Source of the DNA: Cercis canadensis
Lineage: Eukaryota > Streptophyta > Magnoliopsida > Fabales > Fabaceae
Assembly: GCA_003255065.1 (NCBI GenBank)
Contig: QAOA01001366.1
Location: 331,341-395,340 of the forward strand
Length of the DNA stretch: 64,000 nucleotides
Direction: 5' to 3'
In this document: positions 11,801-25,354 of the stretch, one piece after another
How the letters are laid out: the number at the start of each line of letters is the position of its first letter
How positions within the stretch are numbered: the stretch's first letter is position 1
Notes under the pieces: model-generated
Seen by the model: only the letters and a program-made list of their open reading frames with translations
What the model was told of the DNA's origin: nothing
Databases searched by the model: none
Translations under genes and position numbers: made by a program

Positions 11801-14800
11801 ACTGCAATTGATTAGTTCCATCCTTTTTTCCTCCTTACATTAGGCTTAGAAGCTAGGATCTCACTCAACCACTCTGTTATACTTATCACCATAATCAAGG
11901 TCCAGTTATCTTTGTAATAAATCAAATACCACTTCTACTCAAAGGTGGTGGTTCCAAACTCAACAGTAACATCGATCCATGAGGTTATTATAGATACCAT
12001 GGCAAACAGAAACTCTAGTATGCTTTTCAAAAGGAAGGTAAGAGCGGGAAGCTTGAACAACTTCATCATAACTTTGAGGGGAAGTGGTTGGGGAATTTTC
12101 TTAAGATATTGTATCTTTTTGAGGACAGGTTATTCGAGCTACAAAAAGAGAGAAGGCCTTTTGTTTAACAATTGCATGGCAAAGATCTGTGGAAGCCCAT
12201 TTGAATTCTTTGTGCTGATTTGATGTTTTACATCCTTCAAAGTTGGTAAAAGGAACAAGGTGAAGATTTCGCATGATCAAAGATGAAATGGTAATCTTTT
12301 GAAGCAATACTTCCTTGACCTTTATTTAATCAGTCATTAGGAAAATGCAGTTAAGGCTCCATGCATTTAGAGGACAGATGAATGTACTGCTGGGTATGTG
12401 AGAGTTGTTAGAGATGCCAATCCTTAAAAAGTGAACCTTAGAAGGGTCTTTAATCTTATTTACTCTGTTTCCATCACCCCTGATTTGGTCACGAGGGAAA
12501 ATTATATTGGACCCTCAACAATAAGGGTGAACTACCAGCAAGTGTTTCAAGTCCCAATGGCTGTGACAAAGGTTTGGGTGTGTGTGTGTGTGTGTTTTGG
12601 GGAGGGGGACAGCCATTGCAAATAGATTTTTACAGCCAATAATTCAAGAGAATATAGTTTCTGAGTTAGCATGCATATGTAAAATAAATGGAGAATCCAT
12701 TGACCAGCGATCTCATCACTATCAAATGGCTTGAGAATGGAATTTTTTTTTTCTGTTGTCAAGGCATTTTTGCAGTAACAGAAGCTACGTTAGAATTAGA
12801 GGTCTCTTGGTGTTTGGCATGGTTGTCAAGAGGAAGTCCAAAAGGCTTTGTATAGAATCTGGTGTCAAGGTGTCCTGTGAAAAGGCTGGATCAGAAGGAA
12901 AAGAAAGGTAATTAAAGTAAAAATGTTCATTAAATGTCGTATACTATTGAGGTATTGTTCAGCCAAAAATTCTACTCCCTCTCTTCCTCCCTCCCTCTCA
13001 AAACAACTTATATTAGAAATCAGGTATCTGAGTTTTCTGTTATGAATACAATATATCTTGTTGAGGCACAACCCAACCTCATCTTGAAAACTTGACTGAC
13101 ATCTTATACCAGTTCTAAGCAATGCCAATAACACTAATTATTTGAAAGTTTCAAATACCATCCCGTTTGCTCAATTGATATACTATAAGGAGATGATATG
13201 GATTCTACATTATCATTCCCATACAGAACCACCATTTGATCTGCCACTCCTATATCTCATATAATAGTACTTCATATCTCCAAGATTTTTGGCACTTTAT
13301 TCNAATATATCTTGTTGAGGCACAACCCAACCTCATCTTGAAAACTTGACTGACATCTCATACCAGTTCTAAGCAATGCCAATAACACTAATTATTTGAA
13401 ATTTTCAAATACCATCCCGTTTGCTCAATTGATATACTATAAGGAGATGATATGGATTCTACATTATCATTCCCATACAGAACCACCATTTGATCTGCCA
13501 CCCCTATATCTCATATAATAGTACTTCATATCTCCAAGATTTTTGGCACTTTATTCAAAGAAACAGAAAACTTTCTTGTCCCATTCCCCCTTCCCCAAAG
13601 AAAACATGCTTTCTATGATATAGTAACAATGACATAATCTGTCCTACAATTTGAAGATCAAAGCTTTAAATAGGAAAATAAGTAATTATCTGTAAATTAA
13701 GTTAATTATAAGTGTATAGATAAATATAAAACCTCTCTAAACTGATTTGCTGCAAGTAATGTACGTGCATGGCGAAGGCTCGCTTCTGTCTTCAGCTCCA
13801 TGTCCACACCAGTTACTGGTGATGCCAAAACTCCAAGTTCATCACATACTTGTTGGGCAAGCTTTAAATGTCCTCTATATGATGTTCAATTACATTCAGC
13901 TTATTGATAATAGTCATTAAGAATGCTGACATTACAGCTGTTTACAGAAAAATAAGATTCTGAATGCAAATATTACACTAGACAACTTACCGATGTAAAC
14001 AACGCTCATGAAGCAGCTGCAACTTGAGTAGTAAGATTTGTGACTTTGAGACAGAGAGAAACCTCTCTTCTGCTATTTTAAAGGCAGAAAAGGCCTCTAG
14101 GAACAGAGAAAAAGGGGAAAAAAAATGTAAAACACTTGTTCATTTGGGGGAGCAGGCTTTTCATCCTATGCATCCATGAAGGAGAGAGACTGAGATCATT
14201 CCCTCCACAGTAACAAAATGACAACTTGCAGAGCAAACTATTACCATTAAGTTGAATTTATTATTTGTTATTAATTATAAACAAATACTCTGATGATTAA
14301 AATTCCATATAAAAAAATATTAAATGTAAACATATCATAAAGAGAAATAGCTAGAACAAGTGGGAAATTATTCAATTTCAATTATCCAATCTAACCTCTA
14401 TATCCTTTAAAAACTGCTAAATGTTGAATGAGCTTTACATATGCTAATGCTGCATCTGATGAACTGAGATATCCAAGAACAGGTCAAGTTAACATTTGAA
14501 AAATAAAAAAATAATAAGTAAAACCAGAATGATGATGATACAGAATTAGCAAGTTGAAATGTGATCCCTGTGAGAATTTTTAGTTAAAAACTACCTTGAT
14601 GCATCAGCAAAGCAAGTTGCATGCACCAGCGCATTCATGCGGGAGAGTGGAGCACTAGCAACAAGTCAAAAAAGAAGGAAAAGAGAAAAGAATTCAATCA
14701 GATTATGAGACCTATTCCAAGAAGTTTTCTAAAAATTACAAATATAAAATGAGCCTCATATATGCATATACAACCAGAGAACTACAACTTCCATCACCCT

Positions 14801-17800
14801 AGACTATGAGACCTATTCCAAGAAGTTTTCAAGGAATTACAAATATAAAACAAGCATCATATATAAATATACAATCAGAGAACTACAATTTCCATCACCT
14901 TAGACTTAAGAGTGATGAAATACAAAACATATATGTGAAAACAGGAAAAGTAAAGCATGCATTCTGGTTTATTTTTTAATCACCAAATATGTAAAAGGGA
15001 CCCAGTTGAATAATCAAATCAAAAATAAAAATAGATATGTGATACACTTGAGGCTTTTAGGAGTTCTGGTCGATGAGATTTCTAGTGTATCCACTAAGAT
15101 CCATGTACAAGTGTGATTAAAAACCTTATTCATTGGAATCAATGCAAATAGAAAATATTCAGCATTGAGGATTGATTTCAGCATGCTTAATAAGTTAGGA
15201 CTTGATTGATAAAACTGCAAAGTTTACCACTGATTTAATTGCACTGCTTGTTTATTGCCCAGGAATGATGGCAAAAATTACTCAAAATACTATAGTCCTG
15301 TTGCTTTTGGTTCTAGAGTTATTCTTATGACAAGTTTCTTATTTTATTCCCCCAAAATTCATAGATACTTTAATGTGCGTGTGTGTGCGCGCGCAGATGA
15401 GGTAATATGTGCTGTTACTTCTGGTGTGATGGGAGGAGACTATTTTGTCCTGTAGATAGAGAAACAAATAGTGCCAGCTGATTATGACAAACATATTTTA
15501 ATGATAAGTCAACCTTAAAACATATTTTAAGAGGCAGTTTCCAAGGAAAAAAAATCATAAACAATTATTTAAACACCTTAAAACATTTAATTACGCCTAC
15601 AACACACAGCAATTTCACCTGCCGTATAACTCCCAGGCAGTTGCACGGAGTAAGTAAGATGAACTCAGTAATTGCAAAACAGATCCAGGAATTGAAGTTG
15701 GTTGTGCACAGAAGTGGAAAATATTAGAAGTACTCCCAGATCCATTCTCCTGAGACAAAACTAGAGAACCCATTGGCTTTTGCAAATTCTTAAGCCAAGC
15801 CGTACTAAAAGTGCCATCAATTGTCATTGCAGAACTCTCAGCGTTATAATCACTAATTAGATGAGAACTTAATCTGAGTTCCTGCAAGTCATATAACAAG
15901 AAAATGAAATAAAATAAAGACTTCATTTTATTTTGTTAATTTGCTTCTTCTCAAACAGTCATTGAACAATGAATATCCCAGAGGTTCCTCCTACCTTGCA
16001 AACGTTTATTGGGCATGTTCTAAGCTTCAAGGAAGCTTTTGGACCAAATGACAGTAAGGGCCTCTGTACATGCTGCAATCAAGAAAATACTACCATGATG
16101 TAGAATTGCATCAAATACAATTACAATTTTCATTAAGCAATAACATGATTGAAGATGAAAGAAGATTAAGTTGCTTGAGCTTGCAGCAGTTTGAATAAGA
16201 CATATTAATGATATTTTATAACCATATAGACTAAGACTTCAATTGAAACAAGATTTGAAATTTATTAGAATTAGGATCATATTGATAATTTGGAAATGTA
16301 TGGTTTAAAATTTACTTGTACATAGATATTCAGTTCTTGGGTGATAATTAAATTTCTGATTTATATACTTTATTGTACTTTTTCTCTTTACTTCTCCCTT
16401 CTCATCTCTTCTTTTTTTTCTCTCTTATCATTCATTACACTCCAAAGGTCAGGGAGCTGAAAGAATAATGTAGCTCTATATTTGCAGTGAAAATATTATG
16501 TGATGCTTCCTAGAAGAAAAATTGGCAGAATAAATGTTAGTGTCCTAACAAGACAATATATGTGATTAAATTTCTGAAGGGACTTAAGCCCCAATGAGGA
16601 TTTTATATTTTCATTGAGGATCAAATGTGTGCAAACAACTTGTTATTTTTCCAGTACTCAGAAAGAAAAATTACTAAAGAGAGTGTTTCAATGCAGATGG
16701 AAAATATTATTACCGTTAAATCAAATTTGGCCATTGCCAGATGATTGGAAGCCACCAACCGTTTTAGCTTTAAACTTTCTGCTCTCTTTAAAGAACCTCT
16801 CAAGAGCACAAACAATTGTTGTTGAACAGAGAGGGAAATTCCTATGGTTGTCAAAGGTGAGTATGATGATCCCAGTATCCCAGCAGTACTTGAGATACCA
16901 TTTTCGAACAGTAAGTTTGAGATAGCAGCTAAAGTGTATGCAAGACAAGTATCATTACTTTGCTGCACAAATGTAAACAATCAGTCTTCATTGTACAAAA
17001 TATAACTAAAATATATATAACTAAGAGAAAATAATCAATTGGCATGCATTTAAATGAAAATAGACCTATGCTATTCTAATAAAATACCACATAAACATGC
17101 AGCTAGAGCAGGGAAACAAATCAAACAAGAAAAAAAAAAGTTTACATATACAGATAATCAGTATGCTCTATCTCCTCACTTACAAATCAACCAGTAACTT
17201 TCTTCAGAGACCAGGTTAGCATTCACTATGGCATTGGTTGGTAATTGATTGCTAATTCTTTTTTGCCAAGACAGACTTCTAAAAGATACAATTATAGATT
17301 ATTAGGGGAATGAAGAAACTATGATTTAGGAAAAAAATCATGAACAAGTAGACTGATAGATAAATTTGTTAAAAGCTATCTCTAATCATTCATCTTTATT
17401 CAAGTTGAGATATAATAAAAATTAACTACAAATATCTTGCTTAGTGAATGCCCTACTTTAATCTTGTAAATAGAACTAAGCCAATTTCCTGACTCATATT
17501 GGAGATGGTACCAATAAAGCAGTCTTTAAAAGCAAAACAAAGACAAAAGGATGTAAAAGCAAAAGAAATAAAAGAAAAATATTTATTGGCCCACTTCATA
17601 TATATTCAATCCTTTTAACAAATTAACTTTCCAATATGTTATCATGGCCATACCATTGAAACAACTTGGTATTAAAAATCACAAAAGCACAATATCTTTC
17701 TTCAAGTTACACATGGACCCATGTGTCCAGACTACAAGGGAGTCTAAAACCTGAGGCAAGGATGCTAGCATGTAAACTATTAGGCAACAATTTGCTGTCA

Positions 17801-20800
17801 TCTTTATATTTTGGATTAACTAGCAAAAACTACAAGTTGAGACAAAGCTAAACACGATGCTTTGAGATGATTACCTGCTGAGAAACGCGAACTGCTTCTG
17901 TTAAAACCTAAACATGACAAGCAAAATAAGTATTGGACCAAAGAAGCAATACAAAGTATAATAATTATACCATTTGGCTTAATAACTAGCTGAGGACTTG
18001 GAAAGGAGGAAACAAGGCGCATGAGGGAGAACATTCATAAAGCTTACCTCCAAAGCTAGTTTTGGATGCCCAAAGTGGAAATGCATCATCCCTAAACATA
18101 ATAGGGCAATTTCATATCTTCCAAAGTCATTACTACCAGGTGGAGGAACATAATCAAGTCCTTCAGTCCCTGCACTTTTATCCAATGGATAACAGATAAG
18201 TTCATCTGTATAAGATTACTTAATCTCCAAACTCTTTTAGCTATTACTGCACTCCAAAGACTGCAGGGTGAATGAGTACAAAAAGTCTGATTCTAACAAG
18301 TTGTAAAATCTACACTAAAAGACACAATTTTTTTGCCAAGAAAAGGGAAAACTTCACAATTGCATTTCTGGAGATCTTAAAATTTGACAATCATAAAAAA
18401 AAATAAAAAAATAAAAAAAAATGATAAAATTAAAAATTCAGGGCAGGATATCAAGTACAGAGAATTTAGAGCTGAATCCACACAAAATAAACTGAAACAA
18501 TTTATTTAAAATCAATGTTGAAGAGGATATGAAGATAAGTGGCAAATGATGAGGTGATGAGAAGGTAGATTGCTGGTGGATGGAGGTGGCAACTGCAATG
18601 GGATGGTGACAACAGCTGTATTGAGGTGGAGGTGCAATGGTGGGAGTCAGTTGTGGTGATTGAGGTAGCATTAAAAATCTAACGAAGATGAGGTGACAAA
18701 TAACAAGACAATTGTCATGAAATTGATTGACTTGTAAATTGCCACTGGATATTTTCTGCAAGGGGTAAGTCAACTTTTTTCAGTGACATTTTGTGATTCA
18801 GTTTGAACTTGTATTATCTTTATCAAACATGCTAAAAAATTTAAGTGTTATACAAAAGTATTCCCAAGCACACTGAAAAGAGTGAGTCAGCACAGAAAAG
18901 GTTTTGTTAAACAGGCCCTAATTTGTGATACATCTTGAGAATATAATTAATAGTTTGAGGATCTTCTTGTCCATGTTTAACAATAATTTGCTTTAAGAGT
19001 TNTTGTATAATCTTTATCAAACATGCTAAAAAATTTAAGTGTTATACAAAAAGTATTCCCAAGCACACTGAAAAGAGTGAGTCAGCACAGAAAAGGTTTT
19101 GTTAAACAGGCCCTAATTTGTGATACATCTTGAGAATATAATTAATAGTTTGAGGATCTTCTTGTCCATGTTTAACAATAATTTGCTTTAAGAGTTGACA
19201 AAAACTGGGACAAACTGATGTTTCTCCTTCATATAGTGAAAATGGCACCAATCCTCCTGTAGGAGGCATGGTGTCAAGCTCTCCAGCTCCACCACTCTAT
19301 TGCTAGTCATTAAGCAAGCCAGCTTAAGAATAGTGCGAGCTCTTACAAGACAGGGATTTGGCACAAAAATTAGCACCCTGCTTGCCAGTTGCTATATATG
19401 TGTTAGTGAGAGCAAGAGAAAGATATTTTGAGAAGCCATAACCACTCTCTTGGTAACTTTAGTTTGTGTTGATCAGTACTAAAGTAGCTCTGATATCATG
19501 TTAGAGAGAGAGAATGAGAGAGAGCAAGAGAAAGATATTTTGAGAAGCCATAACCACTCTCTTGGTTAGGCATGTATATATAAACATGAGTTTTAAAGAA
19601 AATAAATGAATTGACTAATATACCCTTGCTTAACTAACCATATGTAATCAATAAGTTACTAAATGAAGAATTAGAAACCCAAACACCGTCAAATACCACC
19701 AGAGACTAGATTCAAACAAAAATTGAATTACCTGTAGTCAAAATAACGATGAAGATTCTCCAAAGCAGCATTATAATCATCATGTGAAAGTCCATTTAAG
19801 TAACGCAAGAAGTGAACCTGGTTGGAAGTCAAGTCAACAATAAAGCGAACTTCAAGGGAGAAAACACATGCATAGCAGAATTAAAAATAAACCACTAAAC
19901 TTACTCGATGCAGTTCTGGTGCCAACTTGTGTAGCTTCCGTAGAATAATTTCAAGCCCATTCAAAGAGACAGTGCTGCCATTCCTGCGACAATATAACAT
20001 GAAACTTAATATGCATGAATCGCACTACTATAAGTTAGTGAACAAATAGTTCCAGTGAAGTTCGAAGTCTACAGGATGCATACTTTTCAATGGTATCAGC
20101 TTGCTCTTGTAAGTATCCTTGTACCTGCCAGTTTGTGCGCAGAAAAATCCCATCACTGGGATCAATATCCCGTAGCATGTTACTTTGAGGATCTCCATAA
20201 GAACCAGCTTCACCCTTGTCCCTCTGCTTGCATACTGAATCAACAGGGATATAGATATCTGCACATTTCATACAAGTTCTACTCATCATTGACATTGCAG
20301 TTAGATCATTGTGTCAAACATCAGATCTGAGAGAACAGGTGCAAATCAATAAACCCAAAAAAGAAGTTGCAAGTTGGAAATAAACAACCATCTAAAGAGC
20401 AGACTAGGATTTAGTTAAATAGAAAAACTTTAATTTTACATCCTTCAGATGCCTTCAGAATATTAAAAACACAAGAATTTTACATGCATCAGATGATTTA
20501 AATTTTAAAGCATCTTTTGACCTTGTGTGAAAATTGCGGCCACAATACATTTAGTCAAAATCTAAGTTTCCTGAATAGAAATACTAAGGCCCATTTTAGC
20601 AAGGCATAGTATGCTTAACAAGGAAAAAGAAAAAAAAACAGGCACGGGATGCATATAAAAACAACAATATGAACTAAAGGATCTTGTTCAAGTTCAGGTT
20701 CAATGAAGCCAGACGATTCACATTCATGCAATAGAGTCGAAAAAAACTCTATATCAAAGCTATATTCGGCCAAGCCAACTCAGGAATTGGGGAGAAAAGC

Positions 20801-23385
20801 AAGCAAATTAGCTCCAATTGAAGTGGTATAAAAAGAAGGCTCAAAATCAAGAAATAGATCTACTAGATTTAAATAATAAATGTTCTAGATCACTTTCGTA
20901 TAGGACCCAAGTCTCAAGAGAAGGGCCAACTTAATTCTAGACATATTCATAAACTCAACCTTGAGATTCCTTCCATCAACTAATAATATTCACAAAAAGG
21001 GTTAAGAATATGAAACATCAACAAGAAAATAAAGTTAGATTGTTATACCATCAACTAAACCCAGAAGAGTTTTTGGTGCATGAAGATGAAATGGGACTTG
21101 TTCACTAGCCTCCTTCATGGCTTCAATTTCTTCGGTAACCTTTTCATAGACAAAGTTTTCCAGGTCCATGTTCTCATATTCAGAATATGTCTCCAGGTTG
21201 CTACTAGAATCGTCTAAGCAAGGTTCTTCATAAGAAGGACAACTTGAGAGTGCTTCTTTACAGTATATCCCTATGTTTGTCAAAAGATGACATATACTCT
21301 GCAGATTCCATATAAAAAATAATTAATAAATTATCCTCTAAATTATAAAAAAGTTAAAATTAGTTTCCTGTTTCAGACATCAACATAAATTACCCTATTA
21401 TCCTACTCCTAACAAGTATAACACATCAAACACCCTGGAACTATTTGCTAAAACACCTTCATTATTCTTATTCTACCTATCTCTGAACAATTGACTGAAA
21501 TTGATCTATATCACCTAATACATACAAGTAGGAAAGAAAAAATATCCAAAAATCAGCAGAGACTGGAAACAAGAGAAGCGGATGCACAACCAATTCACAA
21601 TCCTATTCACCAAGAGCAGATCACCAAAACCAGCTCTTACTGTCTCCTTTGTAACTCTTGATGTCTGAATACCAGCAAGAGCTACTCTCCATATGTAAAA
21701 GAGAGGGAGAAAGATCGATTTCATATTAGAGGGAGAGAAAAAACCATTAACAAAGGAACCAAGGAAGGCTACAAGGAGGATTAAGCTTCATTTCAAAGAA
21801 GAAAAGAAAACATTGAACAAAAACTAAACATACAAAAGAAAGGAAGAGTGAGATACTCATAGGACCCATTAACTACCCTAAAACTTTCAAGGAAAACTCC
21901 TTCAGTTTAAAATTACTTGTTTCAAGAAAAACTATTTCAACCAGAGACTCACTCCTAATAGCAACATGCTCATTAGGCCCCCACCCACAAAAAGAAAAAA
22001 GAGACAAAGGTGCTGAGCTGCCACCCCCACAAACACTAGTAATATCAATGTAAATTTGTTCAGAGGCAAAGCACATAGAAACTAGAGAACACAACTTTGT
22101 TACCATCATCTACCATCATTTTGAGCCTTATAGCAAATAAGCAACTTGGTCAAATGGTAGCACCTTCTCCCCTTTTATGAACAAGGTTAACCATCTTATG
22201 CTTATTGTGAAAAATGATCAAAAAATTAAAACTCAAACCAAAAAGGATCACTTTAAACCAACAAAAGAATATGGGCAAACATCATACCTCAAATGATAGC
22301 AGATTGAATGCAAGTAAACACCGCCGAAGAAATACCCCCAGGTTACTATTCAGGTCCAAAATGACCTGGTCATCCTCCACAACACCAGAATCAGGACCCC
22401 CAAGTATTCCTGGACATAGATATTCTAAAATTCAACAATCGGAAAATTTAAAATAATAAATAGGCATCTTTTACCTCTGTCACAAATATAACAGAAAGAT
22501 AAAGCATAATAAACATGTAAAGAAGAAGAAGGCCAGCCACGATGATGCTGATCAACTTACCTCGGATATCACTAAAAAAGTTAAACAAATCATCAGGTGA
22601 TGACAGAGACGAAAGTTTATTCGTCAAATGATCAACAATCCAATGATTTGAGAAGCCATCTATCACCCTCAATTGATGGATGAGCTCATCCAATTTTGGC
22701 TCCAAGATATCATCACAGGACTGCATTATTAACAATATTTTCAAGAGGCAAGCATTGTCATTTAAAGTGGATTTTATTAAAATAAAATCCAAGAGAAAAT
22801 GAACAAATGGTAAAACAATTGAGACATTCCCATAATTCATTTGACACTATCTCCCAAGAAAGCTCATATTTTAGAAGTCAAGAACAATTAACAAACTTCT
22901 TACCATCAAAATCCCACCTTTAATATTTCAAGATACCATCAAGCCAGAAACATGACTAAAAATTCCCAGTAATAGAAAATACGTACAACGCATGAACATG
23001 AGAAACCAAAACCAAATTTTCTTAATAGAAGCAGCTCATTTACAATTTTGGATTCAACGAAATCCACACTTCTCTTTCCAGAATATGAAAATCTTATAAT
23101 TTCATTTTACTACACCAATACCCTTCAAATTATAACTTAGTATCTCAAAATTCAAGTGAATTTTCTGTTTGCACGTTATACAAGCAACCAAACACGAAAA
23201 AAAGCAAACTGTACCTTGGTGAGGGCCAACAAGAACAAACCAAGTCGGTTGTGCTGAGCAACTGAAGAGAAAGGGAAGGGCACAGAAATTTGCGCTGGTG
23301 GGGCATAAATCTTGAGGATTATGCAAATCGAAACTTTATGTGGAGTGATTGTAAATGCACTTGGCTGTTGAAAAATCCCCGCCAT
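8895..23385 (-). CDS. APC5: Anaphase-promoting complex subunit 5 (20 exons, 918 aa)
   Basis: Exons on the minus strand: 23385-23215, 22720-22561, 22409-22288, 21298-21049, 20258-20084, 19983-19905, 19817-19732, 18174-18048, 17907-17875, 16962-16714, 16072-15995, 15881-15619, 14654-14595, 14463-14396, 14096-13991, 13874-13733, 11718-11620, 11143-10879, 9863-9796, 9050-8895. All junctions are GT-AG and keep phase, giving 2757 bp including the stop. That is near the 916 aa of Arabidopsis APC5 as I recall it. The start is MAGIFQQPSAFTITPHKVSI, followed by the conserved AQISVPFPFSSVAQHNRLGL block. The hallmark Apc5 motif HFLRYLNGLSHDDYNAALE plus LHRYFDYSAG lies at about residues 320-350. The C-terminal half is helical TPR-like repeat sequence. 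APC5 is a scaffold subunit of the APC/C E3 ligase, which degrades cyclins and securin in mitosis. It is a single intact copy. Exon 9 is only 33 bp. Confidence 0.95.
12577..12594. repeat. (GT)n microsatellite in APC5 intron 16
   Basis: Run of about nine GT dinucleotides followed by a G-rich stretch. Confidence 0.8.
13050..13302. repeat. Direct repeat copy 1 beside a single-N gap (APC5 intron 16)
   Basis: 253 bp repeated at 13304-13556 with about three substitutions and no length change. Only the N at 13303 separates the copies. Confidence 0.9.
13303..13303. other. Assembly gap marker (N)
   Basis: Single N between two 253-bp near-identical copies. Confidence 0.95.
13304..13556. repeat. Direct repeat copy 2 beside a single-N gap (APC5 intron 16)
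   Basis: Second copy of 13050-13302. The few single-base differences look like allelic variation or read error. Confidence 0.9.
14701..14908. repeat. Two-copy tandem repeat, about 101-bp unit, in APC5 intron 12
   Basis: Units start at 14701 and 14802, each with 'tatgagacctattccaagaa' near its left end and a shared 'ccatcacc' near its right end. They differ at about 12% of positions, so this is a genuine older duplication. No N lies between them. Confidence 0.85.
18809..19001. repeat. Direct repeat copy 1 beside a single-N gap (APC5 intron 7)
   Basis: 193 bp repeated at 19003-19196, with one extra A in the second copy's A-run and one substitution near the start. Confidence 0.9.
19002..19002. 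other. Assembly gap marker (N)
   Basis: Single N between two near-identical copies of about 193 bp. Confidence 0.95.
19003..19196. repeat. Direct repeat copy 2 beside a single-N gap (APC5 intron 7)
   Basis: Second copy of 18809-19001. Confidence 0.9.
19403..19570 (-). mobile_element. Possible miniature LTR-element remnant in APC5 intron 7
   Basis: A 46-bp direct repeat (19409-19454 and 19521-19566) flanks a short centre. Read on the minus strand, the sequence next to the upstream copy ends in CTAACA and is followed by TGATATCAGAGC (about 19483-19494), one base from the initiator-methionine tRNA primer-binding site of plant Copia-type elements. The centre is only about 30 bp beyond that site. 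I could not define a polypurine tract or a target-site duplication. Confidence 0.4.
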
Positions 23386-24744
23386 TATTTCACCCTTTCT
23401 CTCTCAATCTATATCTCGTGCCAGCAGCCTCCAGCATACATATACACTAAATTGATTGATTTTGCGACAATTAGAACTTCATTCTTGTGAAGCTATGGTG
23501 GCTAATTTATCAGAGCAAGCTTGTCGCCGATCCTTGCTGTGTCGGGAAATGGATGGAGATTTATCTAGGGTTTAGCTTTTCAGAAGAGTGGACTGGAGAG
23601 TGGAGATGGAGATAGATGGGCATGTGCTTCCAAAAAAGAACCGGGAATAGAAAAAAAGTGAGAATTACCAAAAATGACCACTTCCATCCCAAAATGACCA
23701 CTTTGGATTAGGGAAGATAATCAAAGTTCAATGATGATACATAATGGAAGGATTACAATGTTAATATTTGTCTTTCTCAACCAAAAGTTATATGGCCGAA
23801 TGGTACTAAAATCGTTCTCAAAGCTTATGAGTTCTGTATTAGAATACAGAGTCGGAACCAAAATACAAAAAAAAAATATTTTCTTTCTCACCCTTCACTA
23901 CTATGATTCGTACCATGTATTTCTCTTATGTCATATATTTTTAGAAAATTGTTAAGCTACCCCTCCAAAGAGTAGGGTAGCACTATATTGATCCTCAAAG
24001 TGAAATAACTTTTTTTACCAAAAAAAAAAGTGAAATAACTTCTTTTTTCTTGGGTTCAATACTCATGTAAAAATAAGTGATATTGTGTTAATCAAACACT
24101 CCAATAACTAAGGCAATTTAAGTGAATTGACAAAGTGTGATTATTTTGATTTGAATTTGACTACTCTTATTTGACTTTTTCTTAAGTTTTTCTTCTGGAT
24201 ATGGCTTAGATTATGAACTTTAGCAAAGTATTTATAGTTTCGACACATATTAGATTATTAAGTTTCATGTTAAGTTTAAAAATATGAGTTATTTTTGTAA
24301 TTTTAAGAGTCAATATAGCACTATCCCCAATTTCAAAAAGGAGAAGGATAGCATGACAATTTTTGTATCTATAAATTTCTCGTTCATCTATAATTATATA
24401 AACATTATGGTGTTCTTTTCAATGGGCATAATTGAATAACTATTAAAAGAAGGGTAAATCTCAATTTACCCTCTTCATGCACCAACTCCTCCTTCAAATG
24501 ACCATTTGCACCAATTTAGTAAAAATATATTGGGTATCTACAGAATACTATAAACCTCAATGGGTTTCCTAACCACTATTTTAGTATCGAGAAAGTTGAA
24601 TTTTTGAAGTAAAAATATGGGCCTATATAAATAGATGAACTCTGAATGCGACCTAAATTGAAGGGTGGGCTACGTTGGCCCATATGAGAAATCCCATAAC
24701 AAAAACCTGTCATAACTAATTTACAACTACCCAGCCCTTTTACC

Positions 24745-24930
24745 TAGGGGTGTAAGCCAAAACCGAAAAACCGGCCAAACCGACCGAACCGGACCGAAAC
24801 CGAGTCAAACCGAGTCAAACCGAGAGAAATGGTCCGGTTTCCGGTTTGTATTTGTGAAAAACCGAGTATCCCGGTTCGGTTTTCGGTTTACATGAATGAA
24901 AACCGAAATAAAACCGAACCGAACCGAGTC
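24745..24930. repeat. AACCGA-rich degenerate repeat beginning with a hAT-like terminus
   Basis: From TAGGGGTGTAAG (24745) the sequence runs into many degenerate copies of AACCGA, then its complement (CGGTTTCCGGTTT), then AACCGA again to about 24928. Plant hAT elements often begin with a TAGGGGTG-like terminus and carry subterminal repeats. A perfect palindromic AACGACGTCGTT follows at about 24937. The opposite end is not visible before the N at 25354, so the class is inferred. Confidence 0.5.
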
Positions 24931-25353
24931 TTCAGAAACGACGTCGTTTTATATTCTTAAGGTTAGCCCTTCTAAAATCCCAATTTCTCTTCTCGACAAT
25001 ACCTCCCTTCAGAAATCCACAATCCCTAAACCTAAAGTTTTCCTCTCTTCGACCCTCAGTTCTTCCTCCCATTCTCAAGTAGTCAAATCCTTAAGGACCC
25101 TAACTGGTTCTCGACTTCTCAGACTTTCATCGAGTCAAGCCATTGCCTAACTCTCCTCTCATCTCTCGGTCTCTCTGTTCTCCATTGGACCGTCGCTGTC
25201 TCGCTCTATGGTGACTGGTGAGTTACTTGTCATTCTCTCTGTTTTGTTCGAATTTCTAATGTGAGGTGTATTAGAGATGACAATGGATTGCATGCATTTT
25301 ATATTTTCTGGGAAGTAATTTTCTGGTTTGTTCGAATCTGTCCATCATTCTCT

Positions 25354-25354
25354 N
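25354..25354. other. Assembly gap marker (N), flanks not duplicated
   Basis: Unlike other N marks here, I see no matching sequence on the two sides. Real sequence may be missing, for example part of a transposon that begins at 24745. Confidence 0.8.

Larger units (their letters stand above)
11719..13732 (-). other. APC5 intron 16, 2.0 kb
   Basis: Long intron with no gene that I recognise. It contains a (GT)n run at about 12577-12594 and the N-flanked duplicate pair at 13050-13556, so its true length is probably about 250 bp shorter. Confidence 0.7.
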
